From NCBI GenBank assembly GCA_004380135.1, contig QXCR01000003.1:186001-250000 (forward strand): a DNA stretch of 64,000 nucleotides. Direction: 5' to 3'. Positions 42,673 through 54,135 of the stretch are shown here, piece after piece; position 1 is the first letter of the stretch; every line of letters starts with the position of its first letter. The stretch comes from Stemphylium vesicarium (lineage: Eukaryota > Ascomycota > Dothideomycetes > Pleosporales > Pleosporaceae). The translations under genes were made by a program, and so were the position numbers. Below the pieces are notes generated by a model, which saw only the letters and a program-made list of their open reading frames with translations, had not been told where the DNA came from and ran no database searches.

Positions 42673-44373
42673 ATGTCAACACTGTCAGATCCTCGCACAA
42701 CGCCGCCGACTTTTCCAACGACTTCGCACCGTACGATGAGATTCTTAGTACAACCAAATCACACTCAGATACCAATCTTACACAACCAAGTGTTGGGGAT
42801 GTTTGATTATACAATCTCGGCCATTATTGAACCAGCACATAAGCCCAATTCCACCGCTTCCCATGACGACCGTGATACATCATCGATTTTTTCTTCATCG
42901 GACCTTTCCGTCACCTCAACAGAAATGTTTGAACATGAGCCGTTCGAAGCTTTCCGTTCTAAAGTTCTAAATCTCTGCACTGATCAATGACCGCATCTCA
43001 CTCCCAGTGCCTTCACAGTAACACACATGGATGGCGGCTCCTACAACCGCGTTGTCGGAATCGAAGTCGACCAGTCGGAAAAGCAGATGAGCTGGCTTAG
43101 TCGTACAGCCCAAGCGGTCTTGCTTACGATATGTTCAGTTTCAATCCGCAAGGCGAGCGTAAAAGATTATGATTTGCGAATTCCGCACTACGAACACGCA
43201 TGGGTAGACCAGGAGGTCGCTTTACTCCGATATCTCTCCCAAGCGACTATCCCAGTCCCCCAGATAAAGGCTGTAAGTCTTTCAAACAACAATGCACTGG
43301 GATCTCGTTTCACAATCCAACTGCGTCTCCACCGAAAACCCGTCGACGAAATCTGGATCGACCTCAACGACCAGCAAAGACTATGCTTCGCGCGAGACCT
43401 CGGTACCGCTCCGCGACAGATAACGTAAATTCAATCTTCCAGCCCGGGCACCTTCGATCCAGATGCCATTCTGGCAGGCGCCCAATCCGCACCGCTCCTC
43501 CGCCTGCAATGTCCGCCACGAAACACATACCGGCCTGGCTCCAGCGAGCCCTTCACAACGTCGTCTCCCCAACCGGTGTACGATCTTCTACTAGAGCAAT
43601 TCGAGCGCCAGGGCGCATACGACCTGACGCTGAACCGCAAGTACACCAACTCCTGGCGACCCTTTACGGCGATAACGCAGCACCTTCATAACCTAGGTTT
43701 CCTTGACGAAGACATTTACACGCTCACACACATGGATATTGTCAGCCGGGAAGCTTCCGGTCTGTACAGCTGATTGCTGTTTGCTCCATTGTTCTATCCC
43801 ATCTTTGTTCCATCTGATCTTTGTCCATCTGTTTGCTCTTAGCCGGCAAGCCTGATAAAGGTTGCCGTTCGCGATAGATAGACCAAACATCATGATTCTC
43901 CCCAACCTTGACGCTTGACAGATATGGCATCACGGAACATGCTCCTAGACACGCCTTCCCCCAAAAACTCTTCATTGACTGGTATCCTAGACTGGGACGA
44001 AGCTGTCTTCGCCCCTGTGTTCACCGCTTGCCAACCTCCGTCTTGGCTCTAGGACTTTGAAGGCGACGACGACGACGAGGAGCTTAATGAGGCCGCTGCG
44101 CATGTAATGCCCAGCGACCCTGAACTTGCTGCGATCAAACAGGCGTTTGAGGACGCGGTGGGTGAGGAGTTTTGTCGGTTTGCTTATACGCCTGAATATC
44201 GCATCGCACGGGGCATAGCGAGGTTGTCGATTATGGGCTTCCATTCTAATGTGGATTATGATGTTGCGGAGGGGGCTGTTAGGGAGTGGAATGCGATGCA
44301 TCCTGACATGCAGGTTTGTGGCATTTTTGGGGGCGATGAGGACGATAGGGATGGGATGGGTGACGTCAGGTGA
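42673..44373 (+). pseudogene. Phosphotransferase (APH/kinase-like) gene, copy 1, broken
   Basis: The same frame from 42673 passes TGA at 42988-42990 and TAA at 43426-43428 and still reads like protein on both sides. Homologous blocks are GGSYNRVVGIEV, DQEVALLRYLSQATIPVPQIKAV, GILDWDEAVFAPVF and a C-terminal helix EEFCRFAYTPEYRIARGIARL. A third stop, TAG at 44050-44052, falls where related proteins have Trp (PSWL-stop-DFEGDD). The region 43740-43920, where the catalytic HxDxxxRN loop should be, is scrambled or holds an intron I could not define. The family is the aminoglycoside-phosphotransferase/choline-kinase-like fold expanded in filamentous fungi. It aligns with copy 2 along much of its length. 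Confidence 0.6.
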
Positions 44374-44633
44374 TATTTATTCAGCACTACGTCCTTGCAT
44401 AGACTCTTTCTGATAGTAGCACAGATAATGTACAGGGTGTTGATGTCTCAAAGTCCATACACAGCTAACGGGAGGGTCTTATCTTATGATCGCCGAGACA
44501 ATAAACAAAGCGAGTGTTCATCAACAGAGTATTCTTTATGTTTATTCACTACCACTTTCAGCTGTTTCCTTCGTCTCTCTTGAAGTTTCCAGAGCAAATT
44601 CTTAACCTGATCAGAACGTCAGCACGCCACGAA

Positions 44634-46058
44634 ATGACGCAACCGACTGACGAGACGAGGAACATACGCGAGGAGTCCGGCCACCCGGATACCGAAATTA
44701 TTTCCAGCTCGTCTTCAGACAGTGATCCCAAAGACATAACTCTAGGACCCACCCCTTCCCACCTAGTGTGTCGTGAGGAAGGCAGCACCGAGAACGCTTC
44801 GTCGGTCCATTCAGAAACGTCGGCAATCGAATTCGAACAGGAGTCATACAAGACCTTCCAGCATAAAGCAGCAAAGCTAATGCTCGGTCTTTTTCCCGGA
44901 TACCGCGTCGAAGATGTGAAAGTTGAACGCATGCAGGGTGGAAAACACAACCGCATCATCGGCGTCACTCTCTGCAAGTCGCCCCCCAAACACCCTTGGT
45001 ACTCCTTGCAGCGCATCCGAAACACGATACAGCCATGTCTCATAGGTCTACGAAACCGCGAGACCCAGCCTACGCCCAAAAAGTTCATCTTACGGATACC
45101 GCGGAGTCCAGCTCAGGACATGCATCACCAAGTGACCACATTAGCGTAGCTATCCCATCGCATCTCCTATCCCGTCCCCAAAGGTGTCGTCTTTGACGCA
45201 AGTGAAGACAATACCCTCGGAAAAGCTTACATGCTTCAAGAGCGACTTCTAGGAAAACCTCTGACAGACCTATGGAAAGATTTGAACCAAGCCCAACGAC
45301 TCAGCGCCATACGCGCAATTTTAAACATCTTTCTTGACCTACGCAAAGTCAAAAGTAGAAGCTCAGGTATACTCAGCATCCGAAACACAACCTACGATCT
45401 AAAGCGCGATCTCGTAAGCACCGAGCCCATCCCCATCCCCCGTTCCCGCCACCTCTGCACCCCGAGCGTAATCCCAGACGCCAATGCTCCCCTCTCCAAC
45501 CTACACACCACAAAAGCATTCCTCCTCGATCTTATCGCCCGCCAACGCGCCCACGCCGCAGCCGCCAACCTCCCCGCCTGTGACGCACTCTGGGAAAAGA
45601 TTATTAGGATAGTATATAAACTGCACGACCTGGCACTGATCCCAGACTCAGACCCCTTTTATTTCTGCTACGACGACTTGCATCGGCGGGACGTCCTAGC
45701 TGTTCCCACCTCTGAGTTTAGCGTTGAGATAAAAGGGATTCTAGGCTGGGATTCCGCGCTCTTCGCGCCGGCATTTATGAGTACGCGGGCTCCGGCTTTT
45801 CTCTGAGGTGGTGGTGAGGGTGGTAAAGAGAAGGAAGGGGAGGCGTTGAAGGAGCCGGCAGGTGGGGCGTTCGTGGAGGCCAAGAGGGTGTTTGAGAGTG
45901 TGATTGGGGAGGTGTTTTTGAAGAGTGCGTGTTGTGTGGAACTTGTGCTGATGATAAGGTTGTGGCATGTTCTTCTAAGAGGGTTTACGAGTGGAGGCGA
46001 TATTTGGATGGCGGAGGAAATTTTAGAAGAGTTTGGGAAGATGCATGCTCTGGATTAA
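44634..46058 (+). pseudogene. Phosphotransferase (APH/kinase-like) gene, copy 2, broken
   Basis: From the ATG at 44634 one frame runs to 46058 but is cut by TAG at 45147-45149 and TGA at 45804-45806. Before the first stop are QGGKHNRIIGVTL and KKFILRIPRS; after it come SYPVPKGVVFD, AYMLQERLLGKPLTDLWKDL, the catalytic-loop region YDDLHRRDVLA and the magnesium-binding GILGWDSALFAP. After the second stop the frame ends in a helix (FVEAKRVFESVIGEVFLK...). Both stops sit at positions where Tyr and Trp would fit. It is a diverged tandem paralogue of copy 1. No intron with plausible borders removes the stops, so I call it a pseudogene. Confidence 0.6.
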
Positions 46059-46679
46059 GACTGGAAGGGCATCGATTTGTAGAACTTGGAACAGTGCGTG
46101 AAATATCGAAATACCATTATGGTTTTAGTACAGCATCACCGCATTACGCAGATCACCCTCGATTAATCCTGCAGTGAAACAGTATGGAATGTCTACTCCT
46201 CGTTCCGCAGAGATTTGCCCGTGGCGTGGTAGTCGCAGTACGTTGCGTTGCCTCCTCGCACTAGGTAAACTCAGGTTAGCAAAGGATGGAAGGAGCAAAG
46301 TTGGCAGCGGCAGAAGCCGGGCACGTGATATCTCGCGTGGGTAGACGCGCCCCTTCTTCACGAACCGCGCAACCACGCAACACCAACCCGTGACTATGGT
46401 TACCCAGTGGACGTCATCATGGACTTAATGCACGACATGAGCTATGCTCTGGTTTTGACACCAAATCACGCGCGTTATACCACGCGTCACTTTTGCGTTC
46501 CGGTCGCACACGCGCCGTTGGTCTCCACACACGCTCACTGAGTAACTCGAAGTTACAAACCCAGACACGGACGCCACACGAACGGTCTTTAGAAATCATT
46601 TATTCTTTAGCCTATTCTAATTCTTGTACCATCGAACACACGATCCAGCGCCACTAATGCATTGAACAGGGCGGCCGAC
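46059..46679. other. Intergenic region
   Basis: The 621 bp separate the second phosphotransferase copy from the Old Yellow Enzyme gene. I see nothing in it. Confidence 0.45.
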
Positions 46680-48016
46680 TCAGGCGGCAACAGCCTCGTA
46701 GAACGGGTAATCAGTATAACCCTTCTGTGGCGGATCAGCGCCGTAAAACGTATTACGGTCATACTGGTTCAGCTCAAGTCCCTCCGCGAGTCGCTTGGGA
46801 AGATCCGGATTGGCGATGAACCATCGGCCGAAGATGATTAGGTCGGCATCGCCAGCTTCTACCTTTGGCGAGGCATTGTCCCGGTTGAAACCGCCGGCAG
46901 CGATGAACTTGACTCCTCCCTTCTGCAAGATGTTTCGGAAGTTGACAAGTGTGTTGCCCTTGACCTTTGCGGTCGCTTCTGCCTCGACTCCTTTTCCACC
47001 TTTGGATGTGTATGCAGCGAGAGCGTCCATCTTGGCTTGCTCGTCTAGGACTTCGTCGAAGCGAGGTTCTACCCTTTTTGATGTTAGGATTTATTCGACA
47101 GCTCAAGTGGGCCAAACTCACATGTGAACATAGGCAGGCCTTTCGCTTTCCGGCAACGACGCAATCTTCTCACATAAGTATTCCCAGTGCTCGTTAGGGT
47201 TGCTGTCTTTCGTGTCCTGAAAGTAGTTGTAAGGGCTGAGACGGATGCCGACACGGTCAGCGCCGATCGCTTTTGAGCATGCCTGTATGACTTCCAGAGG
47301 AAAGCGACTGCGTCCTTCTATCGATCCGCCGTACGAGTCTGTCCTCTTGTTTACGTTATCGTGTAGGAACTGGTCGAGCAAGTATCCGTTGGCGCCATGG
47401 ATCTCGATGCCATCAAAGCCAGCTTCTACTGCTTTCTTCGCTGCCTCAGCCCAAGCTGCGGTCAGGCCTTTGATCTCCTCGACGGTTAATGATTTGGGCG
47501 GGTGGTCGGCGCACGCAACGCCATCAAGCCAGCTACCTTCCATGGGCACGTCGCTTGAGCTAACGGTCGGTGCACCCGCTCGGAACGAAGGCGGACTGGC
47601 TCGTCCAGTATGCCACAGTTGGCAAAAGATGTAACCACCCTTTGCGTGTACCGCATCGGTGACCTTCTTCCAGCCTGCAATCTGCGAGTCTGTAAACACG
47701 CCTGGTACGCCCGGATATCCGCTGGCCTAGAACACGTCAGCACGTTTGCTTTCAACTTCGGCGGTTTGCTTACATATTTGGCAATGTCAGTGGCTTCGGT
47801 CAATTGAAGGCCTCCCTTGCTTGCGCGTTGGCCGTAGTATTCGACGTGGAGCTCTTTGGGTACAAAAACGCCATCGCTCTCTTTCGTTGCTCGCATACGT
47901 GTAAGAGGCGCCTGTACAATTCTGTGTTCAAGGCTGAGATGGCCAATCTTCAATGGCGAAAAAAGCGCGGTTTCCTTGAGCGGCTTGAAGCCGGTCGGGC
48001 TGTCTGCTTTTGGCAT
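46680..48016 (-). CDS. hxnT: Old Yellow Enzyme-type FMN oxidoreductase (HxnT-like)
   Basis: Three exons (48016-47774, 47726-47122, 47073-46680) encode 413 aa of the NADH:flavin oxidoreductase family. Motifs in order: LFSPLKIGHLSLEHRIVQAPLTRMRA, ASGYPGVPGVFTDSQIAGW, FCQLWHTGRASPPSF (active-site region), FDGIEIHGANGYLLDQFLHD, NKRTDSYGGSIEGRSRF and the FMN-phosphate segment ADLIIFGRWFIANPDLPKRL. OYEs reduce activated C=C bonds with NAD(P)H. On its own the gene would be generic. Divergence from a molybdenum hydroxylase followed by a C2H2 regulator matches the hxnT-hxnS-hxnR core of the nicotinate-utilisation cluster described in Aspergillus nidulans, so I assign hxnT by context. The protein should be cytosolic. 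Confidence 0.88.
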
Positions 48017-48511
48017 CTTGGGAAGGATGTTCTCTGACTATGCAGATAGGCGACCCTGGGGAGTTGCTGACGGGACTTTTTGAGAAGCGATGATGCCTTT
48101 TCATTGTCGCTTCTCAGGGTCCTTTGTACCTGACGCTAGTAGCAAAGCCGATGATCTTCATAGTCGCAGATCCCATGTTAGGGAGTGGTGTTTGCAAGTC
48201 AGGAATGGGGGAGGGGCATACTAATGCAGACGTTTGCCATGTGCGCACAAACAGCCATCCGTACGCCTGTCCTAGTGCTGGCGTTTGAAAGTGGGGTTGG
48301 CGGGCCCAGCCTTCGGAAAGGCGAAATCGTCTATCGGAAGGTAGGCCACCATCACGCCAATTAGTCCAATCAGCGATAGCATTACGTGAGAAGCCCGCGA
48401 GTGCTGAGGAAGTTGAGGGGTTATCAACGTTTGCCTGACATGCTATGAAAAGAGCATCGCATTTTTCTTCGGAGGTATCGCATTCTAGTTGAGGGTTGAC
48501 GCTTGTCGAAA
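48017..48511. promoter_or_regulatory. Divergent hxnT-hxnS promoter with four GATA sites
   Basis: Four HGATAR sequences lie in this 495-bp interval: AGATAG at 48044-48049, CGATAG (minus strand) at 48331-48336, CGATAG at 48374-48379 and TGATAA (minus strand) at 48421-48426. AreA-type GATA factors bind such sites under nitrogen limitation, in line with use of nicotinate as nitrogen source. A long minus-strand open frame here has no protein features. Confidence 0.6.
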
Positions 48512-51500
48512 ATGTCGCTTCCAATGCCGCCACAGAGCAGCGCCGCAGATCCACAGCGGGCGCATTCCGCTGTCGACGCGCTCACACCCCTTATCGAATC
48601 AACATACAGGACACCAGATATCACAACTTACATCAACGGCAAGAAAACAATCATCAGTAATCCAAACCCTCATTGGACACTATTGGATTACATTCGCGCG
48701 CAACCGAATCTGAAAGGCACAAAACTGGGATGTGGCGAAGGCGGATGTGGCGCCTGCACAGTCGTGCTCCAGGTCGCAGACACGCAGAGTGAGAAGAGGA
48801 GGACCAAACATCTATCAGTGAATGCATGCTTGTTTCCGATAGTTGGTATTGATGGCAAGCATGTCATCACAGTGGAAGGAATTGGCAATGTTGGCCGTCC
48901 GCACCCTTTGCAAGAAAGAATCGCAAAGTTGCATGGCAGCCAGTGTGGGTTTTGTGAGTAGATCTATCCGCAATCGCTAAGTACACTTACTGACATACGG
49001 CCGAGGTACGCCTGGGATCGTCATGAGCCTTTACGCGGTGGTAAGAAATGCATATAACCCGGAGACCAAAAAGTTTCATCTTAGTGCTCGCGAGATCGAG
49101 ATGGAGGGCCACTTGGATGGTAATCTGTGTCGTTGCACTGGATACAAACCTATTTTACAAGCGGCAAAAACATTCGTTACCGAGGATCTGAAGGGTCAGC
49201 TTGCGGAAGAAGATGAGCCGACAACTGCGGATGCGGAGAGGTTTGAGAAGGACGTCATCGACCTCACTCGAAATGGTTGCGGAGGACCATCAGAGGTTTC
49301 TTGTGGACGACCGGGTGGCTGTTGCAGAGATGCGCCATCCGATAGTAGCTCTAGCAAGTCAGACGCTTCATTACCACCAACGGAACCTACCTCTGCATCA
49401 GAAGACGAACACATTCCTGCCATTTTTGACGCCAAGAAAGAGCCACAAGCAGATCCTGCCATCAACGGTGCAGAGTACGCGAAGCCTCTCAAGAGCATGG
49501 AGTATGGAGCGGCTGCTGAATCCAAGACTTCAACTTCTGCGACTCATGCACCAGCAACAAATTCAGAAAAGGGGTTACCCAGGATCGAGTTCCAAGAGTA
49601 TGTACCAGATACGGAACTCATCTTCCCACCATCTTTGTGGAAGTACGAACCCCAGCCAATATGCTACGGCAACGACAAGAAGATATGGTTCCGACCTACT
49701 AAGCTTGAACAACTGGTGGAACTCAAGGACGCCTTCCCTTCGGCGAAGTTGATCGGCGGTGCCAGTGAAGTGCAGGTGGAAGTCCGTTTCAAAAATTCCG
49801 ATTTCGCCGTATCTATTTATGTCTCAGATATTCCGGGGCTGAAGCATACACCACTGCCTATGGATGCCGAACTCGAGACCGCGAAAGAGCTTGTTATCGC
49901 AGCCAACACTCCGCTCACCGAGCTTGAGGAGATTTGCAGGACGGTCTATGCAAAACTTGGGAAGCGCGCAATGGTCTTGGAGGCCCTTCGAAAACAACTC
50001 CGATATTTCGCTGGTCGCCAAATTCGCAATGTCGCCTCATTGGCTGGTAACATTGCAACTGCATCTCCAATATCAGACGCAAACCCAGTGTTACTAGCTG
50101 CAGGCGCAACCCTCGAGGCTGTGAACAAGAAGGATGGCAGTATCGACCTCCCCATGTCGAACTTCTTCGTAGCCTATAGGACCACAACGTTGCCACCCGA
50201 TGCAGCTCTACATCGCATCAGGATACCTCTACCACCAGAAAGGACGAGAGAAATTCTCAAAGCCTACAAACAAGCGAAGCGTAAAGACGATGACATCGCA
50301 ATTGTCACTGCAGCTTTCCGGATTCGGCTCGATGCCGAAGGTCTAGTTGAGGATACCTCAATTGTATTCGGCGGAATGGCACCGATGACCAAAGACTCGC
50401 CAAAGACTCAGAGCGCTCTTCTGGGAAAGCCATGGTTCCATTCGGAGACGTTGGATGCGGCGCTCACCGCATTGACACAAGATTACGATCTTCCATATGG
50501 CGTTCCAGGTGGTATGGCCGAATACCGCAAGACTCTTACGCTGTCTTTGTTCTTCCGCTTCTGGCATGAGTCGGCTGCAGAACTTGGTCTGGGTAACGTT
50601 GATGAGCAGGTCATTCACGAAATCCATCGCGATATCTCGAGCGGGACGCGTGATGACTACAATCCCTACGAGCAGCGGGTGGTCGGTAGGCAAGTCGCTC
50701 ATTTGTCTGCTTTGAAGCAATGTACGGGAGAAGCGGAGTACATCGATGACATGCCACGACTAGATCGCGAGCTATTTGGTGGTCTCGTTATGTCGACGAA
50801 GGCGCATGCAAAGATTCTGAGCGTGGACTGGGAGAGAGCGCTTGAGATGCCCGGGGTCGTTGGTTACCTCGACAGAAACAGTATTCCCTCCGACGTAAAC
50901 ATCTGGGGATCTATCAAGAAAGACGAGCCATTCTTTGCCGAAGATAGGGTTCTCTCGCATGGTCAGGTCATTGGCATGGTCTATGCCGACACAGCGCTTG
51001 AAGCTCAAGCGGCCGCACGTGCCGTCAAGGTCGAATATGAAGAGCTGCCACCCATTCTGACTATCGACGAAGCTATCGCAGCCGATAGCTTCTACCCACA
51101 CGGAAAGTTCTTGAGGAAAGGGCTCGCCATCGACGATAGAATGGCCGACGCTTTCGCCGAATGCGACATGATTTTCGAAGGGGTGTGCCGGCTGGGTGGC
51201 CAGGAACACTTCTACCTCGAAACCAATGCGGCGCTATCTATTCCTTCTGGCGAGGATGGAGCCATTGAAGTATGGTCCTCGACCCAGAACACCATGGAGA
51301 CGCAAGAGTTCGTCAGCTCAGTGCTGGGAGTACCAAGCAACCGCGTCAACGCTCGTGTCAAGCGGATGGGAGGTGGCTTTGGTGGCAAGGAGTCTCGAAG
51401 CGTGCCATTCGCGGTCTACACAGCAATCGCTGCTCGGAAAGAAAAGAGGCCAGTACGGATCATGCTGAACAGAGATGAAGATATGCTCCTTAGCGGCCAA

Positions 51501-53090
51501 AGGCATCCATTTCAGGCGCGATGGAAAGTTGGAGTGTCTAAAGAAGGCAAACTGCTCGCTCTCGAGGCTGACGTCTACAACAACGGTGGCTTTTCCCAGG
51601 ACATGAGCGGAGCTGTTATGGACCGATGTCTGACCCACTTTGATAACTCCTACGAATGTCCGAACGTGTTCCTGCGCGGCCACGTATGCCGGACCAACAT
51701 TCACAGCAACACGGCTTACCGGGGCTTCGGCGCCCCGCAAGGCATGTACTTCTCAGAGACCATCATGTACAACATTGCGGAAGGCCTCGGTATGGAAGTT
51801 GATGAGTTGAGGTTGAAGAACCTTTACAAGCCTGGAGAACACACACCTTTCTTCCAGAAGATCGACGAGGATTGGCACGTGCCGATGCTACTTCATCAGC
51901 TGAGCAAGTCATCCAACTACGAGAACCGAAAGGCTGCTGTGAAAGACTTCAACTCGAAGAGCCGATGGCGGAAGCGTGGTATTTGTCTGATACCTTCCAA
52001 ATTTGGTCTCAGTTTTGCGACTGCCTTGCATCTCAACCAAGCAGCTGCCTACATCAAGATCTTTCACGACGGCAGCGTGCTCCTTCATCATGGCGGAACC
52101 GAGATGGGCCAGGGCCTCTACACGAAGATGTGTCAGATCGCCGCACAGGAGCTCGGTACACCTCTTGACGCCATCTACACGCAAGACAGCCAAACCTACC
52201 AGATTGCGAACGCATCGCCGACGGCAGCTTCTTCCGGATCCGATCTCAACGGAATGGCCGTGAAAAACGCGTGTGATCAGCTCAACGAACGATTGAAGCC
52301 CTACCGGGAAAAGCTGGGTAAAGACACGCCACTCAAAGCGCTCGCTCATGCTGCCTACGTCGATCGTGTCAATCTAGCAGCTAACGGTTTCTGGAAGATG
52401 CCCAAAGTGGGATACACCTGGGGCAACACGAATCTCGAGACCGTCAAGCCAATGTACTACTACTGGACCCAAGGCGCCTGCTGCTCAGAAGTCGAGCTCG
52501 ACCTTCTCACCGGAGATCACACCGTGCTGCGATCTGACATCATGATGGTAAGCCTCTCCTCTATTATCCCACAACGCTATTACTAACTCAACCCGCAGGA
52601 CGTAGGCAACTCAATCAACCCGGCAATAGACTACGGCCAGATCGAAGGCGCCTTCATCCAAGGCCAAGGCCTCTTCACAATCGAAGAGTCCCTCTGGACA
52701 CGCACAGGCCAGCTCTTCACCCGCGGCCCAGGCACCTACAAGATCCCCGGCTTCAGCGACATCCCGCAGGTCTTCAACGCGAGTATGCTGCGCCACGACA
52801 ACGAGGGCAACCCGCTGAGCTGGAACCATCTACGAAGTGTGCAGAGTAGCAAGGGCATTGGCGAGCCGCCGCTTTTCCTGGGTAGTACTGTGTTCTTTGC
52901 GCTCAGAGAGGCGGTTGTGGCGGCGAGGAGAATGCATGGGAAGGGTGTTGGAGGCGAGGATGGAGTGTGGAATTTGGATAGTCCGGCGACGTGTGAGCGG
53001 TTGAGATTGGCTGTGGGTGATGAACTTGTGGAAAGGGCGAGGACAGATAGGAAGGAAGGGGAGACAGGGTTTTTGGTCGCTGTTGCTTAA
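48512..53090 (+). CDS. hxnS: Molybdenum hydroxylase, xanthine dehydrogenase family (HxnS-like)
   Basis: Three exons (48512-48953, 49006-52547, 52599-53090) encode 1,491 aa. Two 2Fe-2S domains come first: GCGEGGCGACT, then CGFCTPG (completed by splicing) and CRCTGY near residue 187. A Cys-rich linker follows (GCGGPSEV...GRPGGCC, residues 238-254) with a long Ser/Ala/Thr-rich stretch. The FAD domain starts near residue 374 (IWFRPTKLEQL) and the molybdopterin domains near 709, with RMGGGFGGKESR, NTAYRGFGAPQG and the catalytic Glu in GIGEPPLF near residue 1415. The length is over 100 residues above typical xanthine dehydrogenases, mostly in the linker. General xanthine dehydrogenase (HxA) cannot be excluded by sequence alone; the neighbours, OYE and C2H2 regulator, favour nicotinate hydroxylase HxnS. 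Confidence 0.9.
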
Positions 53091-53896
53091 GGAGGTTATT
53101 TTTACGTGTAAGGTGGTGGCGGGCGTGGCGTTTAGAGTAGGGTTCATGGGCTATGAGTTGTAACCTCGAGTATCTTGAACTACTGCTACAAATTCGCCAT
53201 TTCTCCATCCAATGCATCATGTCTCCATTTCCGTCTCCGTCATGGCACTTCCACCTAGGTGTATGTCGACAACTCATTTCGGAATCACCCTCCTTTTCTC
53301 TTCATCCATCACAATCCTGACTTATTTTCGACGAGCAACTTTCGGACCCAGAACAGCGACCGTTACATCTATCGCATTTCCCGACGGTAATTGCACCCGA
53401 TGGCATTGCCCGCTGTGACTAAAGCTCGGGCCGCACATGTGTCAGGCGATAAACCTCCACACGTCAGGTCAAGCGGCGAACCTGACAAAACGCCGCTCAC
53501 GCACTCCATATCAGCGACATTGGCCGCCACGCCTAGCTATCGCATCTATCACGGTGGGTCTCTAGGGCCCGGATAATTGAAACTGACTAATGGCTCGCTA
53601 GCAGCGGGTAGGTACCGGAGCAGGGCACGTATCCGAAGTCGACCTCGCCTTTCTCCGCGTTCTCGGATCGTGACTGACGCCGTCTTTCAGCGTATTCTTG
53701 GAGCTCGAGATACCCTAAGAGCACCATCGGCGATGCGAAAAGATGCAAGGACTTGAATGATCATTGCTCCAACTGCTGAAAACGGCCGTAAACTTCCCCC
53801 CTCCCCCCACTTTTGGCAATGCGTTCCCGGCCACGCGCTACGTCGCGCGCCAAACCCCGCTCGCTAGCGGCCTCTCTCGAACTCCAGACTCGGCCG

Positions 53897-53952
53897 CGAT
53901 AATCGGGTCTAAACACTCCGATAAGGCGCAGACCATACCCACTGTCTGATAG
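53897..53952. promoter_or_regulatory. Three GATA sites upstream of hxnR-like gene
   Basis: CGATAA at 53897-53902, CGATAA at 53919-53924 and TGATAG at 53947-53952 lie within 56 bp, about 180-240 bp before the start codon. They match HGATAR, the AreA consensus. Confidence 0.55.
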
Positions 53953-53960
53953 CCATCAGA

Positions 53961-54006
53961 TGATTGCGTAGCCAGGCGCATACCGAGCCTCAAGTCGATT
54001 GATTGA
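53961..54006 (+). repeat. 46-bp dispersed repeat, copy 2 (upstream of hxnR-like gene)
   Basis: This segment matches 22041-22086 at about 41 of 46 positions in the same orientation. It ends 129 bp before the regulator's start codon, just after the GATA sites. Confidence 0.8.
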
Positions 54007-54135
54007 CCACCCCATTATCAACACAACAACCCGACTTCCCCATCCTTCCCCCATCCCGCAATCCCATTGTTCGACCATACTACCGTTTCCCATCTACTCT
54101 TGTTGTGACACTGGACCGGAACCGGACCGTGCGCT

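Larger units (their letters stand above)
53091..54135. other. Intergenic region upstream of hxnR-like gene
   Basis: The 1,045 bp contain the regulator's promoter. Seen here are three GATA sites and the second copy of the 46-bp dispersed repeat, both listed separately. No gene is supported. Confidence 0.5.

Noticed and set aside
48114..48554. Minus-strand open frame across the hxnT-hxnS promoter
   Set aside because: Overlaps the start of the hydroxylase, and the region carries GATA sites as a promoter should.
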